Shown: positions 49,213 through 62,500, counted from the first letter of the stretch. The stretch: 64,000 nt of DNA from Tenrec ecaudatus (GCF_050624435.1 NC_134530.1:146422721-146486720), one strand, 5' to 3'. The notes: generated by a model not told the origin, from the sequence alone. Made by a program: numbers and translations.

Positions 49213-50097
49213 GTGCCCACCACAGTGTCTGCCACATGGCATGGCTCCATCCATATTTCATGAAGGAGGGAGTGGCTCTCTCTCAGGTCCCCAAGCGGCA
49301 GCTGCTGCAGCCTGCCCTGATCGGCTAGACTCAGGAAGGCTCATTTGGAGGGGGTCAGAGGCAGGCCTCAGGTCCCTGGGGGGCACAAACGGTCTTCTCT
49401 CAACTATTAACTTAGAAGGTGGTGGTCTGAGCTCCCCCGCTGGCCCTGCCGGTCGGCCTCTGCAAACCCCTCAGAGTAGTCCTACTCTGTACTCTGTGAC
49501 ACGTGGGCCACCAGCAGCCAAAATCGGGTCTGGGCATGGGGCAGGGGCAGCCCTTAGGGCTGCAGGCTGTGTGTGTATGGGGGTGTGTACAAAACAGTAC
49601 CCACCCAGGATCCCAGTGGACATGTCATTTTCTTCTCCCCCATCAGAGGAACGTCCAGCACACTCATGCGTGCCAGCCCCGCGCCGGGAGACTCCTCAGG
49701 AATCGTCTTTCCCTGCGTCCCCGAGGACTCGCGGTGAGATGTGCTTTGAACACCCCCCGGGGAAGCCAGATGGGGCTCCATGAGGACCATCCCTGCAGCT
49801 GACGGGCCGGTGCACGGGCCTCACCAGCTGTTCCCTCTGCTCCTGCACACGCTTGGCACCTTCCATCACAGAAAGCCGTCCAGTCCAGCGCCCTCAGTTC
49901 AGACACACCCGCCGCCGCTCCTCACTCCGCACCGCTGACCCAGGACCCTGCGGAGAACCCCTGGCATTTCTTTAACTTTTCAGTGGTGTGGGGGCTCCTG
50001 TGCCAACTAGATCCCTAGCTCCTTGGAGGCAGGGCCGTGGTGTCTGTTGCTTTATCTTCTCCACAGCGCTCAGATCTGGTGTGTGTGTATGTGTGTG

Positions 50098-50245
50098 TAA
50101 TTGGTTCACGCACTCAGCTCCTCTGAAAGGCTGGTTGGAAGTTTGAGTCTGCCCACGGGTGCCTGGGAAGAAAGGCTTGGTGACACGCACCTGGAACAGC
50201 AGCCTCTGAAACCCTGTAGCGAGCAGCACTGCGCTCACGCACCGG
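50098..50245 (+). repeat. AfroSINE-related copy (second subfamily), diverged
   Basis: 'gctggttggaagtttgagtc', 'cagcagcctctgaaaccctg', 'gcgagcagcactgcgctcac'. Confidence 0.5.
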
Positions 50246-50821
50246 GGTCTCCAGAGGAAGCATCCTCTCGACGGCAGCTGGCTTTTGCAGCGCTAACCAG
50301 GATGTCCGGGCATTGTGGGAAGGGCCCAGGGCACACCTGTTGGTAGAAGCGGCCCAGCTGGCTCTGCGAGACCGAGCCCCTCCTTCATCATGCTTGTGGC
50401 TCTGCCACATGGCCGCTTCCTCCTCCTCGCTCCTCCCCGGCTCTGCTACGGGCCGGGGTGCCAGGACCAAGACTCTCGGCTTCCTTGTCGATCGGAGCCT
50501 TCCTTTAGCCCTGGCAGCTTGCTCTCTGGGTTGGTCAACATTTAATTTCATTTCAATCCTGATGCAGGTCAGAGGGAGGCCCGTGGGCTTGGGCTTGGGG
50601 GGGCTCCTGCCCAGGCCCTTGCCGGAGGCTTCCCTGAAACCATGAAGGCTTCAAAGGGCTGGGGGTGTGTGCCTTCATCTTCAGCTACCCCCCCCCCCCC
50701 CACCAACTGCAGCCTCAACAGGAAGTAGAGCAACAGCTCCGCCAGACGGCTGTTCACTAGGTGCGGTCATGGTGCTGAGATGTTGTGAATCTGCTCCGTT
50801 GATCCTTCCAGCAGCCGCCGC

Positions 50822-50962
50822 ACTCCCTGCCACCCAGTGGACTCCCATAGGACAGGGGAGAACTGCTCTTGGGAGGTTCTGAGACTGTGACTCTTTACGG
50901 GAGTCGAAAGCCCCTCTTTCTCCCAAGGAGCTGGCTGGAAGTTTCAAACTGCCGAAGCTGGG
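50822..50962 (-). repeat. AfroSINE copy, head truncated
   Basis: 'cactccctgccacccagtgg', 'cccataggacaggggagaac', 'gaaagcccctctttctccca', 'ggaagtttcaaactgccgaa'. Confidence 0.85.
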
Positions 50963-51902
50963 GAGAGCGGCAGCCACTGCGGCGACCTGCCCCGGGCGTT
51001 CCACCAGCAACCTCAGGCGGCCGGACTCCCCTTAACCCCATCGTGCTCAGAAGGCAAAGGGCTGAGAGAAGTGCCGTGATTAACAGCGCCTGAGTCACCC
51101 AGCTGGTCAACAGCAGCGTTGGGACATGAACGCAGGCAGCCCGCCTGGCCTGTGGAGGCTGCGCCTGGCACCTTCAGTGGGGGAAGCAGGCTGGGGGCAG
51201 GGCAGACCGCCTGGGTTCTGAGAGGCTCCTCTGCACCCGCCTTGTCTGCACCCTTCCCCTTGGCACCTCGGCACGGATGGGGCGGGTGTCGTGTGGGGAG
51301 GCCACCCCAGCCTGGTGCAGCCAAGGGCTTCTTGGCCACCGCGCTGAAGCAAGGGACATTGGAGAAGAGGGCGCCTGAGCTGACAGTCAGGGATTATTTA
51401 TTCGGCTTCTCTTCATCGAAGGGCCTCCTCGAATGACTCCATCGACTATTAATCTCCGTGGACCATCAGCCCCGACAGGGCGAGGGGAAACAAGTGCAGG
51501 AAGAAATGCCTGCAGCGCAGCCGTCTGCCCGAGGAGGGGCGCGTGGGGCACTGCAGGAGGAAACCTTCCAGAGCCGCCTGGGGACCCGCGGCAGCACCTG
51601 GGCAGCTCCCTAGTGCCAGGCCGGCTCCCTCGTTCCTCAGCCCACCCGCCTGTGTTCCCACCTCCCACCCCCAGCCCTGTCTTCCCAGGTGGCAGGGTCC
51701 CTACCGAGCCCAGTCGCAGACTAACCCCCCCACCATGCGTTTTAATGGGTCTCCTGTGTGGATGGGGTAAAAATCAATTCTAGGAAGATTACCACATCTC
51801 CAGAGGGGTGTAAATCAAGCCCCTTGAAAGAGCTGGCTCGGCCAAGGCCTGACATGTTAGGAAGGGAAACCAGCTTTACCAGCGAGGAAAGCTGAAGCTG
51901 AG

Positions 51903-51937
51903 GTGGGTGGGGGCGGGCGGGGGCGGGGGGGGGGGGA
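51903..51937 (+). repeat. G-rich run with quadruplex potential
   Basis: Seven G-blocks of 3 or more in about 35 bp (gtgggtgggggcgggcgggg..., then an 11-13 G run). Confidence 0.85.
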
Positions 51938-52394
51938 CAGCGGGGCTCAGCTGTGCTGGTTCTCGGCTGCACGAGCATTCCTTGGCTGCAGCGGTGGCAA
52001 GGGCGGGGGCTGGCTTGGGGGTGAAGGAGAAATTGCAGAAGGGGTTTATGTTCTCAGAGGCTTAGAGGTCTGGCAGCAAGGTGTTCTGGAGAGGCAGCGG
52101 GCCCGTTTCCGGTGGCCGGAAGAGGACAAGAGGGCAGAGGAGGCAGAGAGAAGGCTGTGAGGTTGGCAAGTGCTTTGTCGTTCTATCAGGCAGGGTCTCA
52201 AGTCCTCCGCCTGCGGCCTCCAGTGGAGGCTGGCCTGCTCTGCTCCCACGAGGGGCGGCTTCTGCTCTTGTGGTTGCTGCTGCCGGTGCCTCTCCCTGCC
52301 GGCTTCCTTGCTCCCCTCTGAGCTTTTTTGCACAAGCCTTTCCTGGATGCTTGAAGTTGGCTTCCTTTTTATTTCCATTGCTAAGCAGGGTGGA

Positions 52395-52520
52395 GTGGGA
52401 AGACCAGGGCGTTTGGACTCAAAGCAGGCTCTTGCTTCAACTTCTGGGCTCCCGATTGGGTAATATTTCTAACCTTCACGCTCTCTTTTGTCCAATGGGA
52501 AGATTCTTATTGACAATGCC
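52395..52520 (+). repeat. MIR-like relic
   Basis: 'gtttggactcaaagcaggct', 'cttgcttcaacttctgggct' and 'ttctaaccttcacgctctct' match the MIR order. Confidence 0.45.
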
Positions 52521-53099
52521 CCCTCCCCCAAAAAATCAGGTTGCTAGGAACAATGAGAACCTTTTCCTGTAATGGAAGGCTATGCAATTTGCACAAGCCC
52601 TTCTGCTGACCACCCCTGAAAAGCTGCAAGAAATGCAACTAACTTCTTCTTCATCTGAGCAAAGTCACGAGACCTCTCTGGGCCACAATCCCCGAGGCAC
52701 TGAGGACTCAGGGAGGTCGGCCTGGTATTGGGTGCCGTCTTTGCTGCCGCGTGGTTCTGTTTTAGCAATGGGGGGATGGCTGTGGCTCTGCCCTCCCTCA
52801 TGAGGGGGCCACCCAACTCAGCGCCAGGATCCTGAAGAGCTGCCCCTGGAGGGTAACGATGAACGGGAAATAAGATGTCCTCTCACGAATGTGGAGCCTT
52901 CCGTTCGGACCAGGAATATGGATTACAATAGTCCTGAACTGGGAGCATCCACGGAAGTCTGTCAGAAGCAAACTGAAACCCTCTCTGGAGGGGGAAGATG
53001 TGCATCCCAAACCACAAAGGATTTCCTCAAATAGTTTCCCACACTGACTGGCACAGGGTCACGGGGACAGTGTGAACGAGAGCCAGCAGACATCATCAT

Positions 53100-54420
53100 C
53101 CATAAAAAGAGGCCTCCACAAAGGACATTTATAGAGGTCTAGTCAAAGACATGCACATATGCAAATACATATATATATGAGGATGGGTAAATAGATCTAT
53201 GTGCCTATATCTATAGGTTTAGTATTAAGGTGGCGGAAGGACATTAGGCCTCTACTCAAGTACTCCCTCAGTGTAAACTGGCATTCTATGATGCTCACCT
53301 TTCTGATACAACAGCTGAAGACAAAGCGGGTGCATAAGCAAGTGTGGTGAAGAAAGCTGATGGTGCCTGGCTATCAAAAGATATAGCATCTGGGGTCTTA
53401 AAGGCTTGACGATAGACAAGCAGGCATCTAGCTCAGAAGATACAAAGTCCACATGGAAGGACACACCAGCCTGTGTGATCACGAGGTTCTGAAGGGATCA
53501 GTTATCAGGCATCAAAGACTAATAAACCATATCATTGGGTGCACACCTCCATAATAAGATCGCTGAGGACAAAGGGTGCATAAGCAGATGTGGCGAAGAA
53601 AGCTGATGGTGCCCGGCAATCAAAAGAGTTAGGCTTGAAGGTAAACAAGCAGCCATCTAGCTCAGAAGCAACAAAGCCCACATGGAAGAAGCACACTAGC
53701 CTGTGCGATCACGAGGTGTTGAAGGGATCAGGTATAAGGCATCATCAGAACAAAAAAATCTTACCATAGTGAATGAAGGGGGAAGTGCAGAGTGGAGACC
53801 CAAAGCCCATTTGTCGGCCACTGGAGATCCCCTTGCAGAGGGGTCTAGGGGAGGAGATGAGTCAGTCAGGGTGCGATGTAGCACCAATGAAGAATACAGC
53901 TTTCCTCTAGTTCCTAAATGCTTCCTCCCCCCCCCCCCCAATTATCACAATCTGAATTCTACCTTGAAAGTCTGGATAGAGTAGAGGATGTACACGGGTG
54001 CAGATAGGAACTGGAGGCACAGGGAATCCAGGGCGGATGATACCTTCAGGACCAGGGGTGTGAATGGCGATACTGGGAGGGTAGAGGGTGAGTGGGTTGG
54101 AAAGAGGGAGCTGATTACAAGGATCTACATGTGACGTCTTCCCTGGGGGACGGACAACAGAAAAGGTGAAGGGAGACGTCAGATAGGGCAAGCTATGACA
54201 AAATAATAACTGATAAATTATCAAGGGCTCATGAGGGAGAGGGGAGCGAGGAGGGAGGGGAAAAAAAAGAGAACCTGATGCAAAGGGCTTAAGTGGAGAG
54301 CAAATGCTTTGAAAATGATGAGGGCAAAGAATGTACAGATGTGCTTACACAATTGATGTATGTATGGATTGAAATAAGAGTTGTATGAGCCCCTAATAAA
54401 ATGTGTGTGTGTTTTTTTTA
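53100..54420 (+). mobile_element. Noncoding retroelement 'R' (tenrec-type), copy 2, with internal tandem duplication
   Basis: Matches 34277-35200 through 'aagaaagctgatggtgc', 'cacatggaagaagcacac', 'gatgtagcaccaatgaagaa', 'ggacggacaacagaaaag' and a terminal AATAAA at 54395-54400. It extends further left ('aaatagatctatgtgcctat'). A unit of about 230-250 bp is present twice in tandem: 'cagcctgtgtgatcacgagg' near 53468 and 'tagcctgtgcgatcacgagg' near 53697. A (GT)n/T-rich stretch follows the tail. The left boundary is uncertain. Confidence 0.6.
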
Positions 54421-57329
54421 AAGAGGCTTCCAAAGGCTGGAAACACTGAAACCTTGTTTACAATCAAAGAAATAAAAAGACAGGATGGGAATGTTGGCCG
54501 TGGAACCAGAAGTAGGGGCAAAAAACAAAACGATTCTAACAATTACATGAAAATCCAAAGAGAAATTGTAGATCTGAAAAGACAGAACAAACCCCCTAAA
54601 CTCAACCACCGCTACCACCCAGTGAAGAATCCACTGGAGAGGCCAGAGTGCTGCTCAAACCCGGCTGAGGAGGAATCCGCACACGGCCCGGCCCGGCCCA
54701 TGGGAGCGGGGCCCGAAGCAGCGCATCCATTCCCTTCCTCTGTCAGCTTCTCACAGTGCTTTCCTCCAGAAAGTCTTTTCCGCTGCCTTTGGCCTGGCAT
54801 TCATCCTGCTATTACTCTACAGCTTTCTCAGCACCCGGTGCTTGATTTATTCATACTGACTGGAACTCAGTTATTTCTTGAGATCAATGGATGCAAGGAC
54901 TATAAAGTCTTTGCCAAAACGTAATGTCTCTTGGTCGAATGCTTCCTGGTCCACCGACCCTTGTCCTCCTTGGCGCCAGGATGTGCATGAGGAAAAAGTT
55001 TCCTCGTTGAAGGATGGCATCAAGGAATACCTTGGAATTCCAAGGGGTCAGTTGCACTCCATATCGGGATCTGATCTTCACTCGACTCCCAGGGCAATGC
55101 TCATTTGTCCTAAGCGGCTGCTAAACCCCAAGCCAAACCTCCGGCCGACCCCCCAAGTCCATTTTGACTCCAGGCAATTGGTCAGGCTGCCACAAGTGCT
55201 CCAGCGATCTGGTTAAACTGGCCACATGTGAGCTCTCTGAAGCCTGGCTCCCCCTCTGGTCAAAGCTTCTGGTCCTCAGCTTATTTTGGAAATTCTGATG
55301 ACCAACATTGGTCAGTGGATGCGGTGGCTGTCCACTGTCAACTCTGCTGCCAACAGTCCTCTGGCCTCCAGTCCCAGACTGTGCGAGGACTTTGAGAATC
55401 ATAGTGCGCCTCGCTGAGCCACCTCCTGGACAGCGCCTTCCAGTGCCTGCCCTTCCTTTACAAGTACTGGAAACAGAAGGAAAGGGACACCCCGAGCAAC
55501 GCCCTCCAGCCCCAAGCTGGGCTAGCCCAGGCCCTGGCCCCAAGCACACACCAGATGGAGCTCACGTGTCACTGCGGCCAAGGACCTGCCTCCTCTTTAC
55601 CAATCGCAGAGCATAAGGCAGCAGGGCTAGAGAAACAGAAAAGGGAAGCTTTGGAAGTTTGGCTGCAGGGCTGTGCCGAGGTTGAGAGAGGCTCAGGGGA
55701 AGCTCTCTCAGGGTCTGGGTACCAACCGCACTGCTAAAGAAAGTTCATGACTGAGTGATTTGTGAGACAGCTTGGTGCAGGGGCAAGGAGAGAGATGTTG
55801 GCAGTTGTGTTTTGATTAGTAAGAGCCGGAGGGGACTACAGAATCTGATGTCCTTACCTTACCTGCTCTGTTTCAAGAGGAGGAAATTTTTTCTCTAGAT
55901 CTTAGGGGGAAAATGTCACATTTTCTCTCTGAATGTATGTGTGTGTTCGCATGTGAGTGTGTTCACATGCATGCACTGACCTACTCACCTGGTCAAGGGT
56001 CCCCAAGAACAAGGATTGCTGCCTTAGTGACAATGATGTTGACCGTGGTCTGTGTGTGCAAGGCTTGGAACTCCAACATGATGGAGACAGGACCCCCTGA
56101 GATTGAGACCTTTGAGAAGGTTACCGGCTCTGGGAGACGCAGGTACTCTGGAGGGCTCCTCACTCTGGCCAGCCTGCCCCCAAGCCTCTCTTTGTTCACT
56201 GATTGGTATTTGGACCGGCCCAAATGGTTTTTCATAGCCTCCTACTGGGTGCCAAGTGCAGCACCGGAAATTTCAAGCAAGAAGCCGCTTCCGGCCTCTG
56301 CCATCACCCACTGTGGACAGGATATTACTGAGATCAAAGCTGGATGACCTGTGCAGGCTCTTGCGCGCCCTTTCTGCTTCTGATTGAGGAGCTGGAGGTC
56401 AGCGTGAGGGGCCTCTGGGATCTATTTGTGGCTCAGTCCTGAATCAACTGGCTGAATGGTATGTCTCTTGTGCCCCTCTGGCAGCAATTTCCCTGCTCTG
56501 ATTTGGGGCTGGGTGAAGTGCCTGGACCCAGTGGTCATTTGAAATCTCTTCCAGCTATTGGTCCTATAAAATGGACTTTCTCTTTCTGGAAAAGGGCAGG
56601 GCGCTCATGCTGGGGCTGAGTGCCTGGAGAGAAGAGGCCTCTGGGTGTCCTGGGGTCCATGGGGCAGGCCGAAAGGAAGGTGGGAAGGTATGCTGGGTCA
56701 CCCATCCAGTTTGCCCTACGGTCTAAGCTGGACATAAGCTGCCACCCCACTCCTAGCCTGGCTGGAGAAATGGCAGGTGTCTGAGAGCTCTCCCTTCTAC
56801 TCTCAGCCAATTAGCTGAGTCCAGGGAGGTGGGAAATGCTTCTCTCTCTCGCCCTGGAGCTAACAGCCTCCCCAGGGCTTCTTCCAGAGAGTTCTCAGAG
56901 GTGGAGGCTAGGGTCACCTCCCAGGACGCCAAGCCACTGTTTTGTGGCTGTCAGTCCCAAGGCTTAATACCAGAGAGACAGAGGATCGTTCCACCAAGAA
57001 GTCAAAAATGAGTATAAAACTTGGCCATATCTTTTCCCTGTGTGTGTGTAAATGCATGCAAAGAAAAGAACAGGGACTCTCCCTGGGGTCCAACAAATTG
57101 GGGGTCTGTGTGATGACAGGCTAAGCAGCTGTAAGAGGAGGCATGCGGAATGACTGGAGGCTGAGATAATTGGTCTCAGTACATCCTCTCCCTCCAGCCT
57201 TGGTCCGCCACCGCCCTGAGCTGTGCAGGCCTGAGGCTGACTGATCTACAGCCTCCTGGCCCCACCTCAACAGCTGTGCTGTGTCACCTTCCTGGCACCA
57301 CAGACTTGGCTGCTGAAGGCCCTCATTCA

Positions 57330-57523
57330 AAAAACTCAGTGCCAGCAAGTTGATTCCAAGGCATGGTGAGCCTGTATGTCAGGTTAGAACTGCCCCTGTG
57401 GGTTTCTGAGACTGTAACTCTTTACGGGAGTAGAAAGCCTCGTCTTTCTCCCCCAGAGCAGTTTAGAACTGCTGACCTTGCGGTTAGTAGCTCAATGCAT
57501 AACCCACTATGCCACAGGGCTCC
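57330..57523 (-). repeat. AfroSINE copy
   Basis: 'gccagcaagttgattccaag', 'ctctttacgggagtagaaag', 'cagtttagaactgctgacct', ending 'atgccacagggctcc' and then a T-run of about 12. Confidence 0.93.
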
Positions 57524-58014
57524 TTTTTTTTTTTTTGCCTAAGACTGAGGCTTAAAACGAAGGCTTAATTATTTTTAAAAATCAATGGACTCCATTAAGT
57601 TCTATTTTAAACCCCCCTGGAGAGACATTACTCACTGGGACTAGGTGAGTAACATTAGGATTTTCCTTTGAGACCTTTCTTTTTTTTCCCTTCCTCTTTC
57701 CCCCCTACATGCCTGCTTTAGCCTCGCCCAAAAGGGATTTCAAGGGACTGGGAGGCAACTCAGAGCTGTGGGTGAAGAACAGGCAAGAACCTGCCTGGCC
57801 TTCCATTTGCCATGCCACCCTGGGTGAGCCTGTGCTGTCCCCTGGAGTCAGATGGTGTGACTCCCTGTGTCATGGGGATGTCATGCCTGGGTGCAGAGCT
57901 GGCATAGCGCCTGGTTCGTGCTCAGGCCACATGGGCATGGTCTGTCCTGTTCCTCACTGCAGTCACCAATACACCAGGAAGATGGTGCTCAGCACGAACT
58001 CTCTGGCTCCATCA

Positions 58015-58180
58015 CACCACCCTCTGCACTTAACCGCTAACATAAAGTTTGGCGGTTCGAACGCACCCAGGGACCCCATGCAAGGAGGGTTTGGTGAGCT
58101 GTTCCTTAAAGATCACAGCCAGAAAGAATGGTCCTGCTTGGTGGGCAAGTCGAGTCGCCTGAATGGATTCAACACAGCCG
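58015..58180 (+). repeat. AfroSINE-related copy (second subfamily)
   Basis: 'cacttaaccgctaacataaa', 'tggcggttcgaacgcaccca', 'gatcacagccagaaagaatg'. Confidence 0.65.
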
Positions 58181-58979
58181 TGGCTTTTTCTTACGGCCAG
58201 CTAGTCAGTCCGTTCTTTACACCCTCATGCCGAGTGGCCTCTGTGCGCCATGCCCTGCACTGGACATGTAGGGCAAACTCACCGAGGGCCACAGTGTTGC
58301 CCGAATGACAATGCAGCTTTCCTTGCACACAGCAGGCCGTCAGTAAGGACACAGGCAGTGACCAGTGCCTGCTGCAAGCTCCCTACCCAGTCCAACATGC
58401 ACGCCTTCCACATGGCCATCTCCACGGCGCCTCATTCACAGACGCTGACACCACGCCTCATGTGCTGAATAACTTCACTGGAGCCACCTAGTTTGTAAGC
58501 TGAAGAACCAGGCCCCTGTATATTGCCCTCGCTAGTCCAGGAGGGTGAGCCCAGTGGGAGGGGGCCGGAGGGGCTCAGACCATTCCCACTGCACCTGAGA
58601 TGGCAGCCCCTTCCTGGGGGTCACCTGGAACGATGCTCTCCCAGCAGAGCACTCTTGGCCCTTTAGCCTCCCACCCAAAGGGCTCTGCCATCCAGAATCC
58701 AGAACAGGCAGGAGCAGGGCCGCCTCTTCCGGTTTCTGTGTAAATCAGCCGACAGGAGCCTGGCCATAACAGGTGACGTGACCTTGGGCTCCTGGAAATC
58801 CACTGACTGAGTTACTAGGTTTCTTCTCTCAGCTGCAGTCTGGGGGTGAGGCATTGGCTCCCTCCCCGTGGGGGGTGGGTTGGCTGATGGAGCAGGGATG
58901 CAGATGGTCCACAGGGGGTCCTCAGGTCACCCTCAATGCCCCAGCAAAGATCTGAAGCCAGCTGTTCTCGTTCCAACCC

Positions 58980-59075
58980 TATTAGACTACAGTCCCTCAA
59001 ATTAATGGCTCAATCCAATTTAATTTCCCTTTAGGAAATTACGTCTTTTTTAACAAATACATGAAGAGTCAGAAA
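58980..59075. promoter_or_regulatory. Candidate AT-rich conserved island (inferred)
   Basis: 'caaattaatggctcaatcca', 'tttaatttccctttaggaaa', 'acgtcttttttaacaaatac': repeat-free and AT-rich, with a near-symmetric 'aatttccctttaggaaatt' core. Role inferred only. Confidence 0.25.
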
Positions 59076-59394
59076 GGAGCCATGGTAACAGGGAGGCTGA
59101 GCATCAGATGGGAGGCGAGCCTTGCTCCCTGAGCCTCCAGGTCAGAGCCTCCCCGCCTTCCCCACTGGTCCAGCACATGGGGTCAGCAAAGGTGGATGCT
59201 TGTAGTTAAGATGAGCGGCCTGAGGCAGTAGTACCTAGTCAGAGAGAGGACCAAGGGAAGGGCCCATGTCCCGCCCACCTGGGCCAGGTGAGGAGGTTCG
59301 AGCTGGATGTCTCCCGAAACCTGCCTCTCTAGCTGGACCAGGGACCAGGTGACATGGATCAGGAGTTGCTAAGAGCCAGGCAGGTGCTCAGGTA

Positions 59395-59520
59395 TCACAA
59401 CCCTTACCCACAATAACCCTGTAAGCAGCTGAAATGGCCCTCCCAGCTTGTAGATGAGGAAACGGAGGCTCACAGGCTTCCAGCCACTTGCCCAAGTCAC
59501 CGTAGCACTTTTCAATGTGT
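59395..59520 (-). repeat. MIR-family relic
   Basis: 'gtagatgaggaaacggaggc', 'cacttgcccaagtcaccgta' are standard antisense MIR strings. Confidence 0.65.
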
Positions 59521-61189
59521 GCTTGCTTACTCTCAGGCATGGGGCTAACCACTTCCCACTCGGCCCCCCTCCTGGGTGGAGGGGCCCTACTCTGCCAACC
59601 CACTCCGGCCTCCCTGAGCGCTGACAGCCTTGTATAGCACTTTCTGCTGAAGAGTATGTGTGAGGAGCTGGGCCCTGGGGTCGATGTCCAGTTGTGGTTA
59701 GGCACGCGGTCCACTCGGCTCCCACTCAGAGCCTGGTCCCGTGCCCTCTCAGGCCTCCAGGCAGGAAGATGAATGGAAACAAATGGCCCTGTCCTCAGGG
59801 GTCCACCGTCTGAGACCAGGATGTCTGCTGGATACAGACAGACACTCGCAGGCCTGGCTAGCGAGTGGGCAGACCCAGAGGGAACACTGGGATGTGGAGA
59901 CGTGGTGCTCATCCTCGGGGACGCATGGACTAGGGAGGAGGCCAAGAGAGAGAGAAACGGATATGTGATGGGGCAGCAGTCAGCTGCATGGTAGAGGCCA
60001 GCTGAAGTGGGGGCCAGAGGAAGGGACCCCCAACGTTACCAGGGGATGGCGGGGCAGGTGTGGCCGATGCCCCACTGTGACTGGGCAAAAGAGCACTGAC
60101 TGGGCATCTGCTACCAACACCCAATGGAGCAAGATGTGGGCATACTGAGCACTGGAGTAGTGTCTGATGCCACCTAGCACGTGCCTTGCATTCCGTGGGT
60201 GCTCCCTCAATGCAGACCGAGTGAGGGATCAGCTGAGGGGCGAGTAAGTGAGGTGCCCCTGCCATCTCTGTATTTTTTCATGGTCCAGATCAACCTGGCT
60301 TGAACGAATGCTAACCGCAGAGACTTTATTCCAAGAGAAGCCCTCCACCGCTGGGATACGGATCTGCCTTAGGACTAGGGGAGAGTTGTTGGCAGCGACT
60401 TGGTTTCTTCAGCTGTCCCAGGGGACACAGGCCCAGCCGCCACAAGGGTGGCCTACTTTCCCCTGTGATCCCCATTGCTTCAGCCCGAAGCCTGCAAAGT
60501 CACTGGCTTGTGCGTGCCCTTTGCCTGAGTTCCTGGGATGGGCCTGCCCGGTCACCTTAGAAGCCCCAGGGCCCTGATATTTTTATTCAGCAGTGGAACA
60601 CCTGGCTATGCTTGCTCCCTGACTCACGTGGTGCCTTTGTCCTGAAGGACACGAAGCCACAGGCATGCTCGGTCAGGTTAGCATCCTCCTGCCTCAGAAA
60701 CAACCAACTCATGGGGGCCTCAAGCGCAGCAGAAGGCAGCCCTGCCCGCCCTGCACCGCCTCTTGGTGGCGGGGTTCAGCATGGGCTGAGACCTAGCTTT
60801 CCATGGCTCTGCAGTCAGGACGGTTTAGCCTGTTGACTTAGGTAGTGAGTGGGGTGGAGGTGGGGCAGATGAGGAAATGGTCCTGGGGAAGGAGGAAATG
60901 AAAAATGGGGCATGTTGAAAACATCGAGAATTAGGTGGGGGTTGAAGATCAGAACATCGTTTTGCATGCACAACTTCTGAATAACTTCTCAATGGCTTGC
61001 CCTTGTCCCCTCCCGCTGTCCGCCATCTCCCTCCTGTGTCTTCCCCTTCACCCAGGCAAACATCTGCCTGCTCTCTCTCTGCTTCCCCTTCCCACTTCAG
61101 GCTGCCTTCAGAGCCTGTTTCTTTTGGTATGAAAACCTCTATCTCAAAAAAAATGTTTTCCAAGAAAAATTTCTTTTTTCTAACCATGG

Positions 61190-61510
61190 TCTCCTACAAT
61201 CTTTGTCCTTTTGTGATTGACTAACTCCACGCATCAAAACGTCCTCCTAAGCCATCCACGCCATGAGGGGTGTCCCAGTTCACCATTATTCTTGCGCGGT
61301 ACACAGTTCCATTGTGTGGGTTTGCCGATGCTCCTGATTATTCTTCCACGGACGGGCACTGACGCTGTTCCCACCTTCTAGCTATTGTGAAGAGCGCGGA
61401 GACGGGCATGGTGGGCATCTCTCTCTGCCCCTGCTGTGCGCGTCCTTTCTGTGAGGTGTACTCCAAGGGGCACGGCTGCTGGCTCACACGGTCTGTCTCA
61501 TCTCAATTGC
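61190..61510 (-). mobile_element. L1 3' region, antisense
   Basis: 'cagttccattgtgtgggttt', 'cggacgggcactgacgctgt' and 'agctattgtgaagagcgcgg' correspond to the reversed end of an old L1. It is GC-enriched by mutation or conversion and noncoding. Confidence 0.6.
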
Positions 61511-61674
61511 TGGAGGAAATGCATGACAAGGGACACACCGATACACGGCTGACCAGTGCCCCGTGCTCACCCAGAGGCTGACCGCGTCCAAGCTCCTCAG
61601 CCGTGACTTCCAATGAAACGAGTGTGCAGAACTGGTCAGCACCGCATTGCTCCTGCAGCCTGGGCCGGAGAATG

Positions 61675-61689
61675 CCCCCCCCCCCCCCC
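61675..61689 (+). repeat. C15 homopolymer
   Basis: Fifteen consecutive C followed by GGC. Confidence 0.95.
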
Positions 61690-62024
61690 GGCTGCCCCTC
61701 GGGGCTGGTAATGAACCCGCAAGGCCAACACGAAACGGAAACGTGCCGACAGGGCTGGGATTTGGGTGAGCAGACTATGGTTACTTTCCGTCCCTTCCCC
61801 ACCCAGTTTTCTAATACGTTTTCTGTATTTTTCAATGAAAAGGGGCCATGTTTCACATTTCTAACAAACAAACAAAAACCGTTTACGGAAAGAACCTGTG
61901 GACCGATCACAGCTCTGCCTGAGTGACGGAACCCTGAGCCGCAGGCACGGACTGAGCGGTGCAATTGAGGGGAACTGCCAGCAGACAGGATCTGTCGCAG
62001 CCACGACAGAGCAAAACAGCCACC

Positions 62025-62054
62025 GTGCGTGCGTGCGTGCGTGCATGCGTGCGT
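62025..62054 (+). repeat. (GTGC)n microsatellite
   Basis: Alternating purine-pyrimidine tetranucleotide units with one GTGCAT variant. Confidence 0.9.
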
Positions 62055-62224
62055 ATGGAAGGGACATAAATAGCGAAGAGAGCGCATAAAGAGCTGTAAT
62101 TAGTTTGACTTTTATATCACCAAACCGCTTTTTAATTTTCCTCTTTGTTGTCAGTGCTTTGGCATCTGTTAACCACAGCAGGGGCTCACAGTTTAGCCTC
62201 ATGCCAGGTGTGAGCTGTTCCTAT

Positions 62225-62250
62225 ACACACACACACACACACACACACAC
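62225..62250 (+). repeat. (AC)n microsatellite
   Basis: About 13 AC units. Confidence 0.95.
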
Positions 62251-62295
62251 GCACGTGGATGCCCACGCACACGATTAAGAGGTGACTCTCTTGCC

Positions 62296-62500
62296 GGGCT
62301 CCCTGGGTGGTGAGGATGATTTGGGCTCACTCTCCTACTAACCTAAATGTTGGTCGTGGTGCCCCTGCAGAAAGGACCTGGTGATCTGCTTCTGTGAAGA
62401 TTACAGTCAAGAGACCCCCCCCATGGGACAGTTCTACACTGCACCTGTTGGTGTCTGTAACACGAGCTGGCATCTCAGTGGATTGGTATGTTTGGTTTTG
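62296..62500 (+). repeat. AfroSINE-related copy (second subfamily)
   Basis: 'gggctccctgggtggtgagg', 'acctggtgatctgcttctgt', 'catgggacagttctacactg', then a GTTTGG tail. Confidence 0.75.
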
